Below are positions 8,846-18,726 of a stretch of DNA of 64,000 nt, in pieces; position 1 is the stretch's first letter; the number at the start of each line of letters is the position of its first letter. Source of the DNA: Candidatus Mycalebacterium zealandia (GTDB lineage Bacteria > Desulfobacterota_D > UBA1144 > Nemesobacterales > Mycalebacteriaceae); the NCBI GenBank assembly GCA_014075295.1, contig CP046180.1, positions 1,080,458 through 1,144,457 on the forward strand, written 5' to 3'. The notes below the pieces were generated by a model. That model ran no database searches, was not told the origin of the DNA, and saw only the letters and a list, made by a program, of their open reading frames with translations. The position numbers and the translations under genes were made by a program.

Positions 8846-9949
8846 TCAGAAACGTTTTGGCTGGGGAAGTGTCATGCCACCGGAATCTTCGTCTGTTTTA
8901 ACAACTGTTCCAACCGCAATTATGTCGCCTTCGGATATTTCTCCGGTCTTAACCTCGGTAAACACTTCATTGCTCTCTCCGATTGTTACGGGTACGCGCT
9001 TGAATTTTCCCGAAAGGGTTTTAATCCACACCGCGGAGCCCGAAGCGTGCACGGAACCGTCCGGCGGGAGAAAACGCAGAGCGGCGGTCGGCACGCGCAT
9101 AACATCGTCCACTTGCGCGGTTTTTACCGTAATGTCCGCGGTCATTCCGGATTTAAGAATGTGTTCAGGGTTCTCAACCCGTGCCAGAACCTCGTAAGCA
9201 ACGGCGCCGTCACCTTCAAGCGGAGATTCGGACACGGAAAAAATTTCGCCCCTGAAAGACTGATTTTTGAACGCCGAAACCGTAAAGTGCACAAACTGCC
9301 CCTCGGAAACGCGCCCGATGTCCGCTTCGCCGATACGGATAAGAAGCCTCATTTTGTCGGCTTTTCCGGCGATTTTCATAAGCATTCCGACTGTATTGTC
9401 AAATGAGCGTCCGACCTCAACGTTGCGGTAAATAACCGTTCCGTCAATGGGAGACTTTATCTCGGCCGCTTTGAACTTTCTGGTCGCTTCGGAAAATCCC
9501 GCCTTTGCTTGCTCCATCGCTATTTTCGCCTTCTTGTAATCGTTTGTGGAACTGAGCTTCTTATCGTAAAGCTCGGACTGATATTTAAAGCCCGCCTCTT
9601 TTGTCTCAAGTTCCGTGCGCGCTTTATCGTAGCGCGACTTAAGTGTGGTCGCATCAAGGCGTATAAGAACATCGCCTTCGGAAACCGTGTCGCTCTGTTG
9701 CTTAAAAACTTCGGTAACCGTGCCCGGTATGGAGCTGTAGATTTCCGCTTCCTCAAAATGTTTCAGCGTTCCGACAGAAGTTATGGTGGAAATTACGCTT
9801 CCAACCGAAACTGACTCGGTTTTGTATTCAACAGAACTGTCTTCAAACGTAAACACCCACGCGCCCAAAATGAGTCCGACAATAAGCACACCGCGCAGTC
9901 CGGCGCTTAATCGGCCCAACGCATTAAAAATTTTCCCCGGTCCACTCAC
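8846..9949 (-). CDS. Periplasmic adaptor (membrane fusion) protein, MacA/HlyD family
   Basis: A 367-residue protein with one N-terminal membrane segment (about residues 18-35) and then periplasmic domains. The split lipoyl/barrel-sandwich halves are recognisable (IYSSIPGTVTEV near 75 and IKSPIDGTVI near 165), flanking an alpha-hairpin with the KAG repeats. A beta-barrel domain follows. It joins an inner-membrane pump to the outer-membrane channel. Its start overlaps the TolC-like gene stop by 4 bases (ATGA), so the two are translationally coupled. The neighbouring ATPase suggests an ABC-type rather than RND pump. Confidence 0.9.
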   Translation of the reverse strand: MSGPGKIFNALGRLSAGLRGVLIVGLILGAWVFTFEDSSVEYKTESVSVGSVISTITSVGTLKHFEEAEIYSSIPGTVTEVFKQQSDTVSEGDVLIRLDATTLKSRYDKARTELETKEAGFKYQSELYDKKLSSTNDYKKAKIAMEQAKAGFSEATRKFKAAEIKSPIDGTVIYRNVEVGRSFDNTVGMLMKIAGKADKMRLLIRIGEADIGRVSEGQFVHFTVSAFKNQSFRGEIFSVSESPLEGDGAVAYEVLARVENPEHILKSGMTADITVKTAQVDDVMRVPTAALRFLPPDGSVHASGSAVWIKTLSGKFKRVPVTIGESNEVFTEVKTGEISEGDIIAVGTVVKTDEDSGGMTLPQPKRF

Positions 9950-11241
9950 TTTTCAACCTCCACTACCCATTCTTCAGCGGTGTCTAATCCCGCAAGAAAC
10001 TTCAAATCAGCCACCAATGCTCTTTTATTATACAAAGATTCTTCGTATTTAAGGTAAAAATTTGCATATTCTTTTTCCGAAAAAACAAGATCCAGTTTTG
10101 AAGCCGCGCCCAGTTCCGCCTTTTCCCGCGCGAGAATAAGCTTCTTTTCCGCCGTGCCGAGGACCCTTCTGCTAAGTTCTATATACTCGTCGGCGTGCGT
10201 AATATCCAGCAACAGCCGTTTCACTTCCCTTTCAAGACGCTGCTTTTCAAGCGCGATTTCTATCTCGGTTCTCTCACGAACAGCGCGGGTTTTGTCCAGC
10301 GTGCCGAAACGGGAAAACCCCTTGAAAAGCGGTATTGTCGCTCCCGCTCCCGCAATGAAATCCGGCGCGTCCGTGTGCGCGCCTTCCCCTTCAAACCTGT
10401 AAGCAACCCTTCCGTAAAGAATCGGAAGAAACTCCGCCTTTGCGGCGGCGATTTTCGCCTTATCACTTTTCAACTGCTCGGCGAGAGCCAGAAGAGTGGG
10501 ATTGTCTTTTAAAACATCAGCAAGAAGCTCTTTAACAGGGGGCAGTATCTCTTCCGAATCCTGCGGCGGCACAAGAGTGATGTCTCCGGTGTCCTCAATT
10601 CCAAGCAACTGGAAAAAATCAAACCGCGCGCTTTCAACTCCGTTCTGCGCGCCGTTGAGTTGAAAAATTATGTTCTTCTCATCGGATTCCTGCTGGGCTA
10701 ATTCAAGCGGGGAAATGCGCCCGTTTCTGGCGAGAATTATGCTTTTTTCAAGTCTCATTCCCGCATGCAGACGGTTCTTCTCGGCATAAACAAGACGCGC
10801 CTCGTTAAGAATAACCGCGTAAAATGCCTTGCGCGCGCGGGTTACCGCCTTATTCTCGGCGTTTTTCTTTGAATATTTGGCAGAGGAGACAAGGCTTTTG
10901 CTTGATTTGACGCGGTTTTTCGTGCGCCCGAAATCCCAGATTACCTGGTCAGCGAAAAATCCTGATTCGTGTCCGACAAAAGGCGCGACAACTCGGGAGT
11001 GAACTTGCGGATAGTAAGTGCCGGAGGCTTCCTTGCGCATGCCTTTGCGTATTCGAACATCCGCTCCCGCGAGCCGCACTTCAAGGCTCTGCCTGACCGC
11101 CATGCGCTCCGCTTCGGCAAGCGAAAGGTTTTTTTTCGCCCCCGCGACCGGCGCGCAAACGAGCAAAAACAAAAAAATGCAAAGCGCGCGCAAAAACGCT
11201 ACTTGTAAAAATAACCTGCTGATAGAGAGCAAAAAGCGCAT
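9946..11241 (-). CDS. TolC-family outer membrane efflux protein
   Basis: Outer-membrane channel component of a tripartite exporter. From the ATG at 11241 the product has 431 residues. It starts with a long hydrophobic signal sequence ending near the APVAGA cleavage site. Two similar halves rich in coiled-coil helices then follow (LSLAEAERMA... and the second repeat ending VADLKFLAGL), as in the OEP family. An in-frame TTG at 11262 would add seven residues. I prefer the ATG because it begins a normal signal peptide. It is the first gene of the leftward efflux operon, with a perfect -10 hexamer and an inverted repeat just upstream. Confidence 0.9.
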   Translation of the reverse strand: MRFLLSISRLFLQVAFLRALCIFLFLLVCAPVAGAKKNLSLAEAERMAVRQSLEVRLAGADVRIRKGMRKEASGTYYPQVHSRVVAPFVGHESGFFADQVIWDFGRTKNRVKSSKSLVSSAKYSKKNAENKAVTRARKAFYAVILNEARLVYAEKNRLHAGMRLEKSIILARNGRISPLELAQQESDEKNIIFQLNGAQNGVESARFDFFQLLGIEDTGDITLVPPQDSEEILPPVKELLADVLKDNPTLLALAEQLKSDKAKIAAAKAEFLPILYGRVAYRFEGEGAHTDAPDFIAGAGATIPLFKGFSRFGTLDKTRAVRERTEIEIALEKQRLEREVKRLLLDITHADEYIELSRRVLGTAEKKLILAREKAELGAASKLDLVFSEKEYANFYLKYEESLYNKRALVADLKFLAGLDTAEEWVVEVEK

Positions 11242-11263
11242 TGTTCTGTGGAAAGCCCGCAAA

Positions 11264-11300
11264 CAGAGGACTTAAATGAAAAAGTCCTTAAATTATAACA
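11264..11300 (-). promoter_or_regulatory. Likely promoter and operator of the efflux operon
   Basis: On the minus strand a perfect TATAAT lies at 11297-11292. It is followed directly by an inverted repeat with 7-bp arms (AGGACTT/AAGTCCT) and an 8-base spacer at 11267-11288. No good -35 is visible. A palindrome placed just downstream of the -10, about 26-47 bases before the tolC-family ATG, is where a repressor would block transcription. Confidence 0.45.
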
Positions 11301-11362
11301 CAAGATTAAAAGCCACGCACAGCGGACGCAAAAAAACCTGATGCTGTTAGATTTACCGCCGG

Positions 11363-12529
11363 ATGAAAAAACCTCTTTCAATCTATGTCCACTTCCCATA
11401 CTGCGAAATTAAGTGCCCTTTCTGCAATCTGAACGCATGGGAGGAAAAAAAATTTGATGAAAACGCCTATACACGCGCAATACGTGACGAACTGAAAGCC
11501 CTCACTTCGGAAATGCCCGAACTGCTCTCGCACTACGAAGTAAAAACCGTGTTTATTGGAGGCGGAACACCGTCTCTGTTCTCGGCACGGGCGGTGGGCG
11601 GCGTGTTGGAGTTTCTTGCGGGAGAGTTTGAAATCTCAAACTCCGCGGAAATATCGCTTGAATCTCATCCCGCATCATGCGGGCGCGAAAAAATGCGCGG
11701 ATTTTACACGGCGGGAATCAACCGTTTGAGCATCGGGGCGCAGTCCTTCTCATCTGAAAAACTCAAAAGTCTCGGAAGAGAGCACGAGGCTCGGCTATGT
11801 TTTGAGGCGTTTGAAAATGCGCAATCGGCGGGTTTTCAGAACATAAGCGCGGACATCATAGCCGGCGCGGCGGGAGAAACTCCACAAGCGTTTGAGAAAG
11901 ACATCAAAACCGCCGCCGCAACCGGAGTGCCTCACATATCGGTTTACGGACTTGAAATTGAGCGGGGAACGCAATTTTACGCTTTGGCGAAAAAAGGGCT
12001 GTTGAAAACACCTTCGGATGAGGATTGCGCGCAAATGATTGAAATTGCCGCCGAGTGTTTGAGCGCGATGGAGCGCTATGAAATATCAAGTTTCGCCGCG
12101 CCGGATGCGCACTGCCGGCACAACATAAACTACTGGCGTTCGGGAGATTACATAGGACTCGGTGCGGGGGCGCATTCTCACATGACAGTGCGCGACGCGC
12201 CTTTCGGACTCAGGTGGGCAAACCCGCGAAACCCTCGCGAATATATGGAACAGACCGCAAGGGGCAAAACCGCGCCGAGGCAAGCTTTGGATGCTGAAAC
12301 CGGATTTTGCGACTGCGTGATGATGGGGCTCCGGCTTGCGGACGGAATGGATTTGGCGGATGCGGAAAAGCAGTTCGGTGTCCGGGTTGACGTGCACGCG
12401 CTTGAAAAACTTGAAAACAATGGTCTGATCCGCCGTGAAAACGGCGCGGTGAAAATCACAGAAAAGGGTTTTGTTTTGGCAAACTCGGTGATTGTGGAAA
12501 TTACGGGAAAAACCAAGCCGGGCGAATAG
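11363..12529 (+). CDS. hemW: Radical SAM heme chaperone HemW (HemN-like)
   Basis: A 388-residue member of the oxygen-independent coproporphyrinogen oxidase-like group. The radical-SAM cluster motif is Cys14-x3-Cys18-x2-Cys21 (CEIKCPFC). The GGGTPS motif follows. The fourth N-terminal cysteine of true HemN is absent (N follows Cys21), which favours HemW, a heme-delivery chaperone, over the catalytic oxidase. The C-terminal HemN domain is present with an ENNGLI winged-helix-like end. It is divergent from the efflux operon and is followed 40 bases later by eno. Confidence 0.9.
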   Translation: MKKPLSIYVHFPYCEIKCPFCNLNAWEEKKFDENAYTRAIRDELKALTSEMPELLSHYEVKTVFIGGGTPSLFSARAVGGVLEFLAGEFEISNSAEISLESHPASCGREKMRGFYTAGINRLSIGAQSFSSEKLKSLGREHEARLCFEAFENAQSAGFQNISADIIAGAAGETPQAFEKDIKTAAATGVPHISVYGLEIERGTQFYALAKKGLLKTPSDEDCAQMIEIAAECLSAMERYEISSFAAPDAHCRHNINYWRSGDYIGLGAGAHSHMTVRDAPFGLRWANPRNPREYMEQTARGKTAPRQALDAETGFCDCVMMGLRLADGMDLADAEKQFGVRVDVHALEKLENNGLIRRENGAVKITEKGFVLANSVIVEITGKTKPGE

Positions 12530-12531
12530 GA

Positions 12532-12537
12532 TATAAT
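12532..12537 (+). promoter_or_regulatory. Possible -10 element of eno
   Basis: A perfect TATAAT starts three bases after the hemW stop and 38 bases before the eno ATG, giving a short leader. No clear -35 is seen at the expected distance. Confidence 0.35.
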
Positions 12538-12569
12538 TGCGGAAATCTTACCGCCCGGAGAGAAAACAA

Positions 12570-13853
12570 ATGGCGAAAATCAAAAGCGTAAAAGCGAGGG
12601 AAATTCTGGACTCGCGCGGAAATCCAACAGTTGAGACCGATGTTGTGTGCTCTGACGGCACACTTGGAAGGGCTTCGGTGCCGTCCGGAGCGTCAACGGG
12701 AAAGTTTGAGGCGCGGGAACTTAGAGACTCGGCAAAGAAAAGATACGGAGGCAAAGGCGTTCTCAAAGCGGTTGAGAACTCAAACCGGACTCTTGAACGT
12801 GCGATTCGGGGAATGGACGTAAGCGACCAGAAAAAAATTGATGCGAAGATGATTGAAAAAGACGGAACAAAATCAAAATCACGCATCGGAGCGAACTCTA
12901 TTCTCGGTGTTTCGCTCGCCGTTGCACACGCGGCGGCACAATCGCGCAAAACCCCTCTTTACCGATATCTCACGCGACTCTACGGCTCCGTGCGTCCGTC
13001 TCTGCCGGTGCCGTTTATGAACATAATCAACGGCGGAGCGCACGCGGACAACAATCTGGATATTCAGGAATTCATGCTTGTTCCGCACGGTTTCAAAACT
13101 TTTTCAGATTCATTGCGAGCCGGAGTTGAGATTTTTCACGCTCTCAAATCGCTGCTGAAATCCAAGGGGCTTTCCACCGCCGTTGGAGACGAAGGCGGCT
13201 TCGCCCCGAATTTGCGCTCCAACGAGCATGCGATGGAGTTCATCGCGCGTGCGGCGGAAAAAGCCGGATATAAAACCGGAACGCAAGTGTCGCTTGCCAT
13301 GGATGCGGCGGCAAGCGAGTTTTTTTTCGACGGAAAATACCGCATCGGACGCGCAAAACTTTCATCGGCGCAAATGGGCAAAATGTATGAAAAATGGACA
13401 AAAAACTGGCCTCTCATCTCCATTGAAGACCCGATGGACGAGAATGACTGGGAGGGCTGGAAGGAGATTACGGAGCGAGTCGGCCGGTCGGTTCAGTTGG
13501 TAGGAGACGATCTTTTCGTCACAAACAGACAGCGGCTTGAAAAAGGAATAAAACTCGGAGCCGCAAACTCAATTCTCATAAAAGTCAACCAGATAGGGAC
13601 TCTGTCGGAAACATTTGATGCGATGAAGACCGCCGGCAAAGCGGGCTATTCGCGCATGGTGTCCCATCGTTCGGGGGAGACCGAAGATTCATCAATCGCG
13701 GACATCGCGGTCGCGACCGAATGCGGTCGCATAAAAACCGGCGCGCCGTGCAGGGGAGAAAGAACGGCAAAATACAACCGTTTGCTGAGAATTGAGGAGG
13801 AACTGGGGAAAAAGGCTGTGTTTGCGGGCAAACAAATCTTGGGTAAAATCTAA
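12570..13853 (+). CDS. eno: Enolase
   Basis: Converts 2-phosphoglycerate to phosphoenolpyruvate. From ATG 12570, preceded by GGAGAG, the protein has 427 residues and begins [19 protein letters not shown], the family's canonical start. A TTG 33 bases upstream is in frame but would add a non-conserved leader. Visible active-site elements include GDEGGFAPN, the metal ligands in SLAMDAA, IEDPMDE and GDDLFVTN, the catalytic Lys in LIKVNQIGT and SHRSGETED. Confidence 0.97.
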   Translation: MAKIKSVKAREILDSRGNPTVETDVVCSDGTLGRASVPSGASTGKFEARELRDSAKKRYGGKGVLKAVENSNRTLERAIRGMDVSDQKKIDAKMIEKDGTKSKSRIGANSILGVSLAVAHAAAQSRKTPLYRYLTRLYGSVRPSLPVPFMNIINGGAHADNNLDIQEFMLVPHGFKTFSDSLRAGVEIFHALKSLLKSKGLSTAVGDEGGFAPNLRSNEHAMEFIARAAEKAGYKTGTQVSLAMDAAASEFFFDGKYRIGRAKLSSAQMGKMYEKWTKNWPLISIEDPMDENDWEGWKEITERVGRSVQLVGDDLFVTNRQRLEKGIKLGAANSILIKVNQIGTLSETFDAMKTAGKAGYSRMVSHRSGETEDSSIADIAVATECGRIKTGAPCRGERTAKYNRLLRIEEELGKKAVFAGKQILGKI

Positions 13854-13874
13854 AAAGAAAGGTCACGAAAATAT

Positions 13875-15299
13875 ATGAATGGTAAAACACTTCTTGAAAA
13901 AATTTGGAATTCCCACCTCGTAAGCGAGGGGAAAGACGGCCAGCCCGACATTCTCTACATAGATTTGCATATGGTTCACGAAGTTACCTCGCCTCAGGCG
14001 TTTGAGGGGCTTGTGATGGAAAACAGAAAAGTTCGCCGCCCGAATTTAACATTCGCCACAATGGACCATAATGTGCCCACAACGGCGCGAAGCAAACCCA
14101 TAGAGGACGACATATCCGCCCGTCAGATTGAGACGCTCAGAAAAAACTGCGAGCGTTTCGGTATTAATCTTTTTGACATTCTGCCGAATCCGGAAATTGA
14201 GGATCTTCAAGGAATTGTCCACGTAATAGGTCCTGAACTGGGGCTCACAAGGCCCGGAATGACTATAGTGTGCGGCGACAGCCACACTTCAACTCACGGC
14301 GCGTTCGGTTCCCTTGCTTTCGGAATCGGAACAAGCGAGGTTGAGCATGTCCTTGCGACCCAGTGCCTGCGCCAGACCCGCCCGGAAACCTTTGAGATAC
14401 GAATGGAAGGAAAACGGGGACGCGGCGTTACGGCAAAAGACATAATTCTGGCAATCATAGGGCGGATTGGAACTGCCGGCGCGACCGGGCACGCGGTTGA
14501 ATACGCGGGCGAAGCCATAAGAGACCTGTCAATGGAAGAAAGAATGACCGTGTGCAACATGTCGATTGAGGCCGGAGCGAAAGCGGGAATGATGGCGGCG
14601 GACGAAAAAACTTTTGAATACGCGCGCGCGCGGCGTTATTCGCCGGCAGACGAGCATTTTGAGTCGGCGCTTGAGGAATGGAAACAGTGCGCGTCCGATG
14701 AAGACGCAGTTTTTGATAAAACTCTGAAAATGGACGCCGGAGAAATTGCCCCGCAGATAACGTGGGGAACGAATCCGGGAATGGTGGTTGACGTGAACTC
14801 TACGGTTCCAAACCCCGCGGACGAAAGTGACGCAGTACGGCGCGGCGACATGGAAAGAGCGCTTGAATACATGGGACTCAAAGCCGGAAAGCCGATGACG
14901 GACATCAAAATTGACAGGGTCTTTCTGGGCTCATGCACAAACTCGCGCATAGAAGACCTGACCGCCGTGGCACAGATTGTTAAAGGCAAAAAAGTCGCGA
15001 AAGGCGTGCGTGCGATGGTTGTTCCGGGTTCTCAATTGGTGAAAAAACAGGCTGAAGAAATGGGAATAGACAAGATTCTCAAAGATGCCGGATTTGAATG
15101 GCGTGAATCGGGATGCAGTATGTGTCTGGGAATGAATCCCGACATTCTCGCGCCCGGGGAAAGATGCGCCAGCACATCCAACAGAAACTTTGAAGGACGG
15201 CAGGGCAAAGGCGGCAGAACACATCTCGCAAGCCCCGTTATGGCTGCGGCCGCGGCAATTGAAGGTCATTTTGTTGACGTCCGGGAGTGGGGCAATTAA
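13875..15299 (+). CDS. leuC: 3-isopropylmalate dehydratase large subunit
   Basis: Isomerises 2-isopropylmalate to 3-isopropylmalate in leucine synthesis together with LeuD. The protein has 474 residues, with the aconitase-family signatures [11 protein letters not shown] and the 4Fe-4S cluster cysteines in GSCTNSR and [10 protein letters not shown]. It is followed by leuD with no intervening base. leuA and leuB are not in the window. Confidence 0.97.
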   Translation: MNGKTLLEKIWNSHLVSEGKDGQPDILYIDLHMVHEVTSPQAFEGLVMENRKVRRPNLTFATMDHNVPTTARSKPIEDDISARQIETLRKNCERFGINLFDILPNPEIEDLQGIVHVIGPELGLTRPGMTIVCGDSHTSTHGAFGSLAFGIGTSEVEHVLATQCLRQTRPETFEIRMEGKRGRGVTAKDIILAIIGRIGTAGATGHAVEYAGEAIRDLSMEERMTVCNMSIEAGAKAGMMAADEKTFEYARARRYSPADEHFESALEEWKQCASDEDAVFDKTLKMDAGEIAPQITWGTNPGMVVDVNSTVPNPADESDAVRRGDMERALEYMGLKAGKPMTDIKIDRVFLGSCTNSRIEDLTAVAQIVKGKKVAKGVRAMVVPGSQLVKKQAEEMGIDKILKDAGFEWRESGCSMCLGMNPDILAPGERCASTSNRNFEGRQGKGGRTHLASPVMAAAAAIEGHFVDVREWGN

Positions 15300-15923
15300 A
15301 TGGAAAAATTCACGAAAATAAAAGCGGTAGTCGCCCCGCTTGACCGCTCAAACGTTGACACCGACCAGATAATTCCCAAGCAGTTTCTCAAAAGAATTGA
15401 AAGAACCGGATTTGGTGAATTCCTTTTTTACGATTGGAGATTTCTTGAAGACGGAAAAACACTCAATCCGGACTTTGAGATGAACATGGAACGCTACAAA
15501 GGCTCGGGAGTGCTAATTGCAAAAGACAATTTCGGAAGTGGAAGTTCGCGCGAACACGCGCCGTGGGCAATCAGAGAGTTCGGATTCAGGGTCGTAATCG
15601 CGCCGTCTTTTGCTGACATTTTCTATAACAACTGCTTCAAAAACTCCATTCTCCCCGTCAAACTCAACCGCGAGCAAGTGGACTCCCTGTTTGAAACCGT
15701 AAGGGCAAATCCGGGTTTCAGTCTGGAGGTTGATTTGGAAAAACAGTCAATCACGGGAAGCGGGATTAATTTTGAGTTTGACATTGACCCATTCAGAAAA
15801 AGAACTCTTCTTGAAGGGCTTGATGACATATCGCAAACTTTGAAAGAAAGCGACCTGATAGAAAAATATGAAAAAAAGCATGTGGAAACAAGGCCCTGGG
15901 GTTTCCCTGCAATGGAAAGATAA
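15300..15923 (+). CDS. leuD: 3-isopropylmalate dehydratase small subunit
   Basis: Swivelling-domain subunit that completes the LeuCD isomerase. It has 207 residues and includes NVDTDQIIPKQFL near the start and the conserved GSGSSREHAPWAI loop. Its ATG follows the leuC stop directly. The gene for the hibernation factor starts two bases after its stop, so leuCD may be co-transcribed with the following PTS regulatory genes. Confidence 0.97.
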   Translation: MEKFTKIKAVVAPLDRSNVDTDQIIPKQFLKRIERTGFGEFLFYDWRFLEDGKTLNPDFEMNMERYKGSGVLIAKDNFGSGSSREHAPWAIREFGFRVVIAPSFADIFYNNCFKNSILPVKLNREQVDSLFETVRANPGFSLEVDLEKQSITGSGINFEFDIDPFRKRTLLEGLDDISQTLKESDLIEKYEKKHVETRPWGFPAMER

Positions 15924-15925
15924 AA

Positions 15926-16447
15926 ATGAACATAAAAATAACAACAAGACACATCAAAGACAGAAAAGTCGCAAAAAAAATGAAACACTACATGCTTTCA
16001 AAACTGCCCCGGCTGGGCAGGTATCTGTATAAACAGGGAGAAGAAGCGACAATCAGCGCGGTTCTCTCATCTGAAAAACTCCGGCACACGGCGGAGATTA
16101 AAGTTGTGGGAACACGGCTTTCCGCGACTGCGAGCGTTACTTCGGACGATTTGAGCTCTTCCATAGACAACGTAATGGACGCCGCTACAAAACAGCTCAG
16201 GCGTAAAGGCGACAAAAGAATCTCCACGAGGCGCAGAAACTCTCCCGCCGCCGAGTCACCGCAGGACAAATCGCAGCCCGCCGAGGTGAAAATTCAGCAA
16301 GTAGCGGCAAAACCGATGTTTCTTGAAGAAGCCGCGCTACAGGTTACGGAGTCGGGAAAAGAGTTCGTCGCGTTCATAAACAGCGAAACCGATGAACTGA
16401 ACGTCGCGTACAAAAAAGACAAACGGGTGATTGTTATAGTTCCTTGA
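15926..16447 (+). CDS. hpf: Ribosome hibernation promoting factor, long form
   Basis: A 173-residue protein. The N-terminal S30AE/RaiA fold covers about residues 1-100 and binds in the 30S decoding centre. A variable linker and the C-terminal dimerisation domain (KPMFLEEAALQV ... NVAYKKDKRVIVI) mark the long form that makes 100S ribosome dimers. The gene sits before ptsN, as it does beside rpoN in many proteobacteria, but rpoN itself is not here. Confidence 0.9.
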   Translation: MNIKITTRHIKDRKVAKKMKHYMLSKLPRLGRYLYKQGEEATISAVLSSEKLRHTAEIKVVGTRLSATASVTSDDLSSSIDNVMDAATKQLRRKGDKRISTRRRNSPAAESPQDKSQPAEVKIQQVAAKPMFLEEAALQVTESGKEFVAFINSETDELNVAYKKDKRVIVIVP

Positions 16448-16476
16448 AAAACCGCTCAACGGTAATGGAAAACGCA

Positions 16477-16947
16477 ATGAAAATCGCCGATGTTTTGACA
16501 AAAGACTCCATAATAAAATCTCTTCAAGCAACCGACAAAAACGGCGTTCTGAAAGAAATATCTGAAACCGTGTCGAGTCTTTCCCCTTCTCTTGATGCCG
16601 ATGTACTGCTCAAGATGCTTCTGGAAAGAGAGGAAATCTGCAGCACCGCCCTTGACCACGGAGTTGCGGTTCCGCATTTGAGAATGCACGGGCTTTCCGA
16701 GCCTGTTGCCGCGTTCGCAAGAAGCGTGCAAGGAGTTGATTTTGGCTCGCTTGACGGCAACCCCACCTACCTTTTCATGGTTATCATCGCGTCTGATTCG
16801 CGCGCTGATGAATACATCAACCTGCTCGCCAGAGTTACTTCCGCACTCAAAAGCGGCGAAATGCGTGAGCGGCTCATCAAAGCTGGGTCAACAAAAGACA
16901 TCTTTGAAACGCTTGTTGAGGAAGACGACAGGAATGGCAAAAGATAA
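16477..16947 (+). CDS. ptsN: Nitrogen-type PTS EIIA protein
   Basis: Phosphorylatable regulator of the PTS-Ntr branch. From ATG 16477 it has 156 residues. The phosphoacceptor is His67 in GVAVPHLRM, and the RVTSAL and LVEEDD ends are typical. An alternative ATG at 16465 adds four residues. I prefer 16477 because a GGA lies six bases upstream and MKIADVL matches usual starts. hprK starts inside its 3' end. Confidence 0.9.
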   Translation: MKIADVLTKDSIIKSLQATDKNGVLKEISETVSSLSPSLDADVLLKMLLEREEICSTALDHGVAVPHLRMHGLSEPVAAFARSVQGVDFGSLDGNPTYLFMVIIASDSRADEYINLLARVTSALKSGEMRERLIKAGSTKDIFETLVEEDDRNGKR

Positions 16948-17884
16948 AAAGGTCAAAGTAGAAGAACTCAAGCAAAAATGGTTTTCACACCTCAAACTGA
17001 GCAAGGTTTCCGGCAAAGCGGGTTTTGACGCTTTTATAACAGCCGCGCCGGTTCGCAAGCCGGGCTTGAGGATGACGGAAAAGCCCATGAAGCTTGACTC
17101 CGGGCACGTCTATGTGCTTAGCGAAACCGAATGCGCTTACATAGAAAAACTGTCGCCCAAAGAGTGCAAAGACCTTGCCGAGGACTTTGTGCGACAAGGA
17201 ATTCCGTGTTTTATCGTGTCGGACGGCATAGACATAAACGCACGCTTTAAATCCATGATGAATAAAAAATCAATCGCGGTTTTAAAAAGCGACATTCCGC
17301 TTGAAGCGTTGATGTCAACACTCGGAGAGTTGCTTGAGTGGCGGCTCGCCCCGTTCACCACATTTCACGCCACGCTTGTTGTAGTCCACGGAACCGGAAC
17401 GCTCATAACGGGCAAAAGCGGCGTGGGAAAAAGTGAATGTGCGCTTGACCTTGTCGGGCGCGGATGGAAATTCGTTTCCGATGACATCGTTGAAATAAAA
17501 CGGGTGGGCGCGCACCTTATCGGCTCGCCGCCGGAAAAGGTCAAGCACATGATGGAAATAAGAGGCATCGGCATCGTGAACATAGGAGACCTTTTCGGCA
17601 GAACCTCGGTTATGGAAAACCACTCCATTGACATAGTAATCAACATTGAACTGTGGAACAGGAAAATGGAATACGACCGGCTCGGACTTGAGACAAAAAC
17701 CATCAAGATCCTTGACGTGGAACTGCCGATTGCGAACATTCCGGTGCGCCCGGGCAGAAGCATATCCACACTCGTTGAAGTAGCCGTGCGAAACCATATT
17801 CTGAAAACTGGCGAGTCAGACACATTTGATTCCCCGCCTGAAATAATTAAGGGAAGAAAAAACTCAAAACGGCCGAAAACATGA
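16934..17884 (+). CDS. hprK: HPr kinase/phosphorylase
   Basis: Phosphorylates and dephosphorylates a serine of HPr. From ATG 16934, preceded by GACAGGA, it has 316 residues. The N-terminal domain is followed by the kinase domain with Walker A GKSGVGKS (160-167) and the HprK signature EIRGIGIVNI. The start overlaps ptsN by 14 bases and its stop overlaps rapZ by 4, so expression is coupled. No HPr gene is present in the window. Confidence 0.95.
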   Translation: MAKDKKVKVEELKQKWFSHLKLSKVSGKAGFDAFITAAPVRKPGLRMTEKPMKLDSGHVYVLSETECAYIEKLSPKECKDLAEDFVRQGIPCFIVSDGIDINARFKSMMNKKSIAVLKSDIPLEALMSTLGELLEWRLAPFTTFHATLVVVHGTGTLITGKSGVGKSECALDLVGRGWKFVSDDIVEIKRVGAHLIGSPPEKVKHMMEIRGIGIVNIGDLFGRTSVMENHSIDIVINIELWNRKMEYDRLGLETKTIKILDVELPIANIPVRPGRSISTLVEVAVRNHILKTGESDTFDSPPEIIKGRKNSKRPKT

Positions 17885-18726
17885 AACTGCTGCTGATAAT
17901 CACGGGGTTGTCGGGAGCGGGAAAGAGCACGGTTTTGAGCACTTTTGAAGACCGGGGATTTATCTGCGCGGACAACATTCCGCCGAACCTGACGGGGCAG
18001 TTTGTCAAAGAGCACGAGGGGCCCTTCGCAATTGTGATTGATTCAAGGACGCCCGGCGGAAAACTTTTCGAACAGGTCTCGGAAGCGGCGGAAAAACTCA
18101 AAAAAGACGCGAAGGTTGAAATCATCTTTCTTGAATCCTCAGACGAAACGCTCGTAAAACGTTACGGTGAAACGCGCAGAAACCACCCTCTCTCCAGAGA
18201 CGGAAACATCACAGACGGCATAAAAAAAGAGAGAGCCCTGCTTGAAAACCTCAAACAGAAAGCCGACCTGATTATTGACACAAGCGGACTCAATCCGCAC
18301 GAACTCAGAGAGCACCCGTCGCTTCGCGCCGCCGGGGGCGAAACGGGCGAAATCCGTGTAAACATAACCTCATTCGGATTCAAGCACGGCCACCCGCCCG
18401 ACGCGGACATGATGTTTGACGTACGCATGCTGCCAAACCCGAACTTCACGCCCGAACTCAAACCCCTTGACGGCAAAGACAAAAGAATCAGGGATTTTGT
18501 TTTTTCGGACACGGGCGGCGAGGGTTTTCTTGACAAAGCGGCGGACATAATTGATTTTGTAGTCGGTCTTTACAAAAGTAAAGACAAGCTTTATCTGAAT
18601 GTCGCCATCGGTTGCACGGGGGGAAAGCACAGGTCCGTCTCGGTTGCCGAGAGGCTCGGGAAAAGGCTGAAAGGTTCCGTTAAAGAGGTACGGGTTGCGC
18701 ACAGAGACATCGGGAAGAACAAATGA
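17881..18726 (+). CDS. rapZ: RNase adapter protein RapZ
   Basis: A 281-residue nucleotide-binding protein with P-loop GLSGAGKS (9-16) and the C-terminal domain containing GCTGGKHRSV. In enterobacteria RapZ controls glucosamine-6-phosphate synthase through small RNAs. Outside that group its role is less clear. It overlaps hprK and the EIIA-Man gene by four bases each, which supports one regulatory operon. Confidence 0.95.
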   Translation: MKLLLIITGLSGAGKSTVLSTFEDRGFICADNIPPNLTGQFVKEHEGPFAIVIDSRTPGGKLFEQVSEAAEKLKKDAKVEIIFLESSDETLVKRYGETRRNHPLSRDGNITDGIKKERALLENLKQKADLIIDTSGLNPHELREHPSLRAAGGETGEIRVNITSFGFKHGHPPDADMMFDVRMLPNPNFTPELKPLDGKDKRIRDFVFSDTGGEGFLDKAADIIDFVVGLYKSKDKLYLNVAIGCTGGKHRSVSVAERLGKRLKGSVKEVRVAHRDIGKNK

